Shown: positions 7,932 through 10,962 of the stretch, piece after piece | Position numbering within the stretch: position 1 is the stretch's first letter | Layout of the letters: each line of letters begins with the position of its first letter | Assembly: GCA_002292855.1 (NCBI GenBank) | Contig: DBBY01000024.1 | Coordinates: 16,216 to 27,177, forward strand | Direction: 5' to 3' | Length of the DNA stretch: 10,962 bases | Origin: Flavobacteriales bacterium UBA972 | GTDB taxonomy: Bacteria; Bacteroidota; Bacteroidia; Flavobacteriales; Schleiferiaceae | The notes under the pieces: model-generated | Database searches by the model: none | The model's input: only the letters and a program-made list of their open reading frames with translations | What the model was told of the DNA's origin: nothing | Position numbers and translations under genes: made by a program

Positions 7932-9346
7932 GAACTGAGGTATTCTGCGGCGGTAAAAAGGGTAGGCTCGTCAAAGGCCTTGGCGGTGAGGTGCAATCCC
8001 ATAGGCATTCCGTTGGAATGGAGGCCCATAGGCAAACTCAAGGCCGGAAGTCCGGCAATGGGTGCCTGCACCGTGAAGATGTCCTCAAGATACATAAGGG
8101 TTGGGTCACCTGCTTCGCGTCCCAACTCAAAAGCGGTGTGGGGGGTCGTTGGGCTGATCAGCAGGTCCACCCTGGCGAGGTCTGTATTGGTGGCATTTTG
8201 CACGGCGCGACGCGCTTTTTGGGCCTTGCCGTAGTAGGCGTCAAAGTATCCGCTGCGCAATACGAAGGTCCCCAAAAGAATGCGGCGCTTTACTTCGGTT
8301 CCAAAGCCTTCAGAGCGGCTGCGCTTGTAGAGCTCGTCAAGGGTTTTGACGCCCTCGGCGCGGTAGCCGTAGCGCACGCCATCAAATCGAGCAAGGTTGG
8401 CGCTGGCCTCGGCCGTAGTTAGAATGTAGTAAATCGGGACCAGCAGGTCGAGGTAGTCAAAGCGCAGGGCTTCGACGCGGTGGCCCTTGGCGCGGAGTTG
8501 GTCCATGCGGGCCATGAAGGCGTCGCGAAGCTCCGAGTCCAGGGCGGGGTTGTCCAGAACCTCTTGGTAGTAGCCAAAGCTCAAGCTTTGGGGGTCGCAG
8601 CTTTTGACCGACATGCTTGGCACGGGGCGGTCGCTGCAGGTTCCGTCGTACTGGTCCGCGCCCGAGATTACTTCGGTGATGCGCGCCAGGTCGCTCGCGC
8701 TTCGGGCAAGGGGCCCAATTTGATCAAATGAAGAGGCGTAGGCGATCAAGCCGTAGCGAGAAACCCGACCGTAGGTGGGTTTTGCTCCAAAAATTCCGCA
8801 AAATGAGGCAGGTTGGCGAATGGAGCCGCCGGTGTCGCTGCCCAGGGAGGCATGAACCCATCCGGCGGCAACGGCCGCCGCGGATCCGCCCGAGGACCCG
8901 CCCGGAGTGCGATTGAGGTCCAAAGGATTGCGAACAGGGCCATAGACCGAAGTTTCGTTGGAGGAACCCATGGCAAATTCGTCGCAGCTCGAGCGTCCGA
9001 TGATGCAGGCCCCGGCGTCGATGACGCGCTGAACCGCCGTGGCGGTGTAGGGGCTGATGAAGCCCGTGAGTATTTTGGAGCTGGCGCCCGCAGCGTGGTC
9101 GCGGTAGACCATGTTGTCTTTGATTACCATAGTCACCCCGTCGAGGGCACGGCAGTCGCCTTGGGCACGACGAGCGTCTACGGCAACAGCCTGCTGCATG
9201 GCGGAACCTTCAAAAAATTCCGCTACGGCATTAATACTAGGGTTTTCGGCCCTTGCCTTGCGCAAGGACTCCTGTACCAGCTGCACACAGGTTGTTTGAC
9301 CGGAGTCTAAGGCCCGATGCAGGTCTTCGACCCGACGGAAGGTCAT
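7928..9346 (-). CDS. gatA: Aspartyl/glutamyl-tRNA amidotransferase subunit A
   Basis: GatA is the glutaminase subunit of the GatCAB complex, which converts Glu-tRNA(Gln) and/or Asp-tRNA(Asn) to the amidated forms in the cytoplasm. It hydrolyses glutamine and passes ammonia to GatB. The 472-residue length is normal. The amidase-signature triad is intact: Lys76 in VIKDN, cis-Ser151 in the GGSSGGS loop and nucleophile Ser175 in SDTGGSIRQP. GatA-typical segments include RSSCDEFAMGSSNE (118-131), FGAKPTYGRVSRYGL (186-200) and SFDQIGPLARS. The match to GatA blocks makes another amidase unlikely. gatB and gatC are not in the window. Both ends overlap neighbours by four bases (tatA upstream, mltD downstream), so it is translated from a polycistronic mRNA. 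Confidence 0.96.
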   Translation of the reverse strand: MTFRRVEDLHRALDSGQTTCVQLVQESLRKARAENPSINAVAEFFEGSAMQQAVAVDARRAQGDCRALDGVTMVIKDNMVYRDHAAGASSKILTGFISPYTATAVQRVIDAGACIIGRSSCDEFAMGSSNETSVYGPVRNPLDLNRTPGGSSGGSAAAVAAGWVHASLGSDTGGSIRQPASFCGIFGAKPTYGRVSRYGLIAYASSFDQIGPLARSASDLARITEVISGADQYDGTCSDRPVPSMSVKSCDPQSLSFGYYQEVLDNPALDSELRDAFMARMDQLRAKGHRVEALRFDYLDLLVPIYYILTTAEASANLARFDGVRYGYRAEGVKTLDELYKRSRSEGFGTEVKRRILLGTFVLRSGYFDAYYGKAQKARRAVQNATNTDLARVDLLISPTTPHTAFELGREAGDPTLMYLEDIFTVQAPIAGLPALSLPMGLHSNGMPMGLHLTAKAFDEPTLFTAAEYLSS

Positions 9347-9540
9347 GACAGCTTCTTGCTGTCGTCCTTCGGGGTTTCGTCGTCCTCTTCGCGCATGGCC
9401 TTCTTGAATTCCTTAACGCCGCCGCCCAATCCGCGCATAAGCTCGGGAATTTTGCGTCCGCCAAAAAGAAGCAATACAATAGCCACGATTAAGACGATCT
9501 GCCATGGGCCAACGATGCCCAGAAATACGCTATGTGCCAT
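9343..9540 (-). CDS. tatA: Sec-independent protein translocase subunit TatA/TatE
   Basis: TatA oligomerises to form the passage for folded proteins recruited by TatC through twin-arginine signal peptides. The 65-residue product has the expected plan. A short start is followed by one transmembrane helix (about 5-25, GPWQIVLIVAIVLLLF), the FGG hinge and an amphipathic helix (RKIPELMRGLGGGVKEFKKA, 29-48). The tail is acidic and then basic (EEDDETPKDDSKKLS). I chose the ATG at 9540; the frame can be extended upstream to a TTG at 9570, but those ten residues (YLYPSFIEI) are atypical. The stop overlaps the gatA start. No tatC is in the window. Proximity of tatA to gatA and mltD is familiar in Bacteroidota. 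Confidence 0.94.
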   Translation of the reverse strand: MAHSVFLGIVGPWQIVLIVAIVLLLFGGRKIPELMRGLGGGVKEFKKAMREEDDETPKDDSKKLS

Positions 9541-9559
9541 AATTTCTATAAATGAGGGG

Positions 9560-9567
9560 TAAAGGTA
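9560..9567 (-). promoter_or_regulatory. Candidate -7 element ahead of tatA
   Basis: Read on the minus strand, TACCTTTA matches the Bacteroidota -7 consensus TAnnTTTG at all but the last base and ends 19 bases before the tatA ATG. It lies in the only real gap (9541-9582) of this operon, so it could start an internal tatA-gatA-mltD-DUF4837 transcript. No -33 TTG is evident, so this is tentative. Confidence 0.25.
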
Positions 9568-9582
9568 CAACGCGGCTTGGGC

Positions 9583-10578
9583 CTACTTTAGTTTTTCGGC
9601 GAGTGCGCGCATCGTTTTTTTGGGAGAGGCAGCCTCATAAAGCACTTTGTAGACGGCCGAGGCGATGGGCATTTTAACCTCGCGCTGGCGCTTGACCTCG
9701 CGTATGAGCTTGGCAGCATAGTAGCCTTCGGCAATCATTTTCATCTCGGACCGTGCCGCCGACAGGCTGTAGCCCTTGCCCAGCAAAGAGCCCAGTTGGC
9801 GGTTGCGGCTAAAGGGAGAATACATGGTAACAAACAGGTCGCCTGAGTACTGCGTTTGAATTATTTGGCGTTTAATGGGGTGCACGGCCCTTATCACTCT
9901 TGCCATTTCGCGCAAGGAATTGCTGACCAATACGGCCTGAAAGTTGTCGCCATAGCCCAGACCGTTGGCCAGGCCCGAGGCAATGGCATAGATATTCTTT
10001 AGCACTGCGGCGTATTCGGTTCCGTAGATGTCGCTCGAGCAGGATGCTTTGACGTAGGGTCCTCGAAGTTTTTGGGCGACGGTCTCGGCGAGCTTTTGGT
10101 TTTCGCTAGCGACGGTCAGGTACGACAGGCGTTCGAGGGCAATTTCTTCGGCGTGGCATGGCCCCACAAGTGCGCCGAACTGGCTGTAGTCCAAGCCCAT
10201 GGTGTCGTGCAGGTACTCGCCAATGATTTGATGGGATTCCGGCTCGATTCCCTTGACGGCCGAGATAATAAACTTTGTCGACAGCATTGCCCGCAGGGGC
10301 TCAATGGCCTCGGCCAAAAAGGCAGAAGGGATTGCCAGTATGAGGATTTCGGCTTGAGAGGCCACGCTCAGCAGGTCGTGGTCGACGTAGATGCGGTCTG
10401 TTGGAAGGTCGGCGTCAGAGAGGTAGTTGGGGTTGTGGTGGTGCTTTCTGATGTGAAGGGCAACCTCTTCGCGGCGCACCCACCAGCCCACGTAGTCCTC
10501 GTTTTGCGTGAGCATTTTAACGATGGCAGTGGCCCAGGAACCCCCGCCAATCACCGCTATTTTAGGACTTTTGCCCAT
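9583..10578 (-). CDS. gpsA: Glycerol-3-phosphate dehydrogenase [NAD(P)+]
   Basis: GpsA reduces dihydroxyacetone phosphate to sn-glycerol 3-phosphate with NAD(P)H in the cytoplasm, supplying the backbone for phospholipid synthesis. The 331 residues (from the ATG at 10578) include the Rossmann nucleotide loop IGGGSWATA (10-18), SAVKG with Lys109, the GPCHAEEIA segment (139-147) and AVLKNIYAIASG with Lys194, the expected catalytic lysine. SGDLFVT (245-251) and FSRNRQLG (256-263) are part of the substrate-binding region. Length is normal for the family. A GTG directly before the ATG (10579-10581) is an alternative start adding one residue. I prefer the ATG, which shares one base with the TGA of the upstream peptidase gene (TGATG) and indicates coupled translation. 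A 42-base gap separates it from tatA. Confidence 0.95.
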   Translation of the reverse strand: MGKSPKIAVIGGGSWATAIVKMLTQNEDYVGWWVRREEVALHIRKHHHNPNYLSDADLPTDRIYVDHDLLSVASQAEILILAIPSAFLAEAIEPLRAMLSTKFIISAVKGIEPESHQIIGEYLHDTMGLDYSQFGALVGPCHAEEIALERLSYLTVASENQKLAETVAQKLRGPYVKASCSSDIYGTEYAAVLKNIYAIASGLANGLGYGDNFQAVLVSNSLREMARVIRAVHPIKRQIIQTQYSGDLFVTMYSPFSRNRQLGSLLGKGYSLSAARSEMKMIAEGYYAAKLIREVKRQREVKMPIASAVYKVLYEAASPKKTMRALAEKLK

Positions 10579-10962
10579 CACTGCTCTCGAGATTCCGGGT
10601 TAAAGTTGGGCGATAAATTCTCTGCAAGAAGCTGAATGAACCGGTAGGCAACCCCGGTGACGGCAGCCATTCCCTCGATGTCGAGCTTTTCAAAGTCGTC
10701 GCCAGGAGCATGGTAGTCTTCGTGAAGTCCGGTAAAGAAAAAGACCGACGGAATTTCTTTTTCAATGAAGGGAGCGTGGTCGGAGCGGCCAAAAATTTCG
10801 TTTCTCAGGTCCCAGTAAAATCCTTCGGCGGGGATGCTCTCGAGCATTTGGGCAAATTCATAGCCCGTGTGAACGCCGTAGACCCTAAGGGAGTCGGAAC
10901 GGTTCAGTCGGCCCACCATATCGAGGTTGAGCATGGTGGTGACCTTGCCAAAGGGGGCGGGC
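10578..10962 (-). CDS. M28 family zinc peptidase, C-terminal part (5' end outside the window)
   Basis: The frame is open to the right edge, giving 127 visible residues that begin Pro-Ala-Pro-Phe-Gly-Lys; the methionine at 10934 is internal. M28 aminopeptidase-type enzymes use two zinc ions to remove N-terminal residues from peptides, and in Bacteroidota are usually exported. The visible part contains MLNLDMVGR with a likely zinc-ligand Asp, then GRSDHAPFIEKEIPSVFFF and HEDYHAPGDDFEKLD with a likely zinc-ligand His. These are the hallmark last blocks of the family. The upstream zinc ligands, the catalytic Glu and any signal peptide lie outside the window. The TGA overlaps the gpsA start, so it is probably an operon member. 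Substrate and exact subfamily cannot be told from this fragment. Confidence 0.88.
   Translation of the reverse strand, partial: PAPFGKVTTMLNLDMVGRLNRSDSLRVYGVHTGYEFAQMLESIPAEGFYWDLRNEIFGRSDHAPFIEKEIPSVFFFTGLHEDYHAPGDDFEKLDIEGMAAVTGVAYRFIQLLAENLSPNFNPESREQ

Noticed and set aside
9541..9570. N-terminal extension of tatA to a TTG codon at 9570
   Set aside because: The extra ten residues do not fit TatA, whose transmembrane helix normally begins within a few residues of the start; the ATG at 9540 gives the usual layout.
10578..10934. A complete 118-residue protein starting at the Met at 10934
   Set aside because: The frame stays open to the window edge and the sequence begins in the middle of an M28 peptidase domain, so this is the 3' part of a larger gene.
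1..10962. Mobile elements, CRISPR arrays, tRNA/rRNA genes, defence or toxin-antitoxin genes
   Set aside because: Nearly every base is covered by recognisable core genes and I saw no transposase, repeat-spacer pattern, tRNA-like fold or abrupt compositional change.

Overview
The window is a fully coding, GC-rich stretch of a Bacteroidota chromosome. Its gene content fits a gliding or type IX-secreting member of the Flavobacteriales or a close relative. The basis is a set of genes that are characteristic of this phylum: gldH, porZ, a DUF4837 lipoprotein, a Bacteroidota-type PBP1A, and a tatA-gatA-mltD cluster. No Shine-Dalgarno boxes are obvious in front of the genes, which is also usual for the phylum. 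The GC-richness is unusual for typical Flavobacteriales, so placement below phylum level is only a guess.

Layout. (1) From 1 to 2535, on the minus strand, gldH (a lipoprotein) overlaps the start of a class A penicillin-binding protein, which runs off the left edge. (2) A 20-bp gap at 2536-2555 separates the divergent starts of gldH and porZ. It is flanked by a perfect 10-bp inverted repeat that contains both start codons. (3) From 2556 to 5582, on the plus strand, porZ (T9SS attachment complex) and recO (recombination mediator) are joined stop to start. (4) recO meets the next operon tail to tail with one base between the stop codons. (5) From 10962 down to 5584, on the minus strand, a compact operon runs in the order M28 metallopeptidase (partial, off the right edge), gpsA, tatA, gatA, mltD, DUF4837 lipoprotein. 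Neighbouring genes overlap by 1-4 bases except for one 42-bp gap between gpsA and tatA.

How the genes fit together: most products act at the cell envelope. They cover peptidoglycan synthesis (PBP1A) and cleavage (MltD), phospholipid precursor supply (GpsA), Tat export (TatA), type IX secretion and gliding (PorZ, GldH), and two periplasm-facing or surface proteins (the DUF4837 lipoprotein and the M28 peptidase). RecO and GatA are housekeeping genes in the same transcription units. I see no RNA genes, mobile elements, CRISPR arrays or signs of recent transfer. This looks like a core chromosomal region, and no novel defence or mobile system is visible. The points most worth a second look are the symmetric divergent control region at 2528-2563, the uncharacterised DUF4837 lipoprotein translationally coupled to mltD, and the one-base convergent junction with a GC-rich hairpin.
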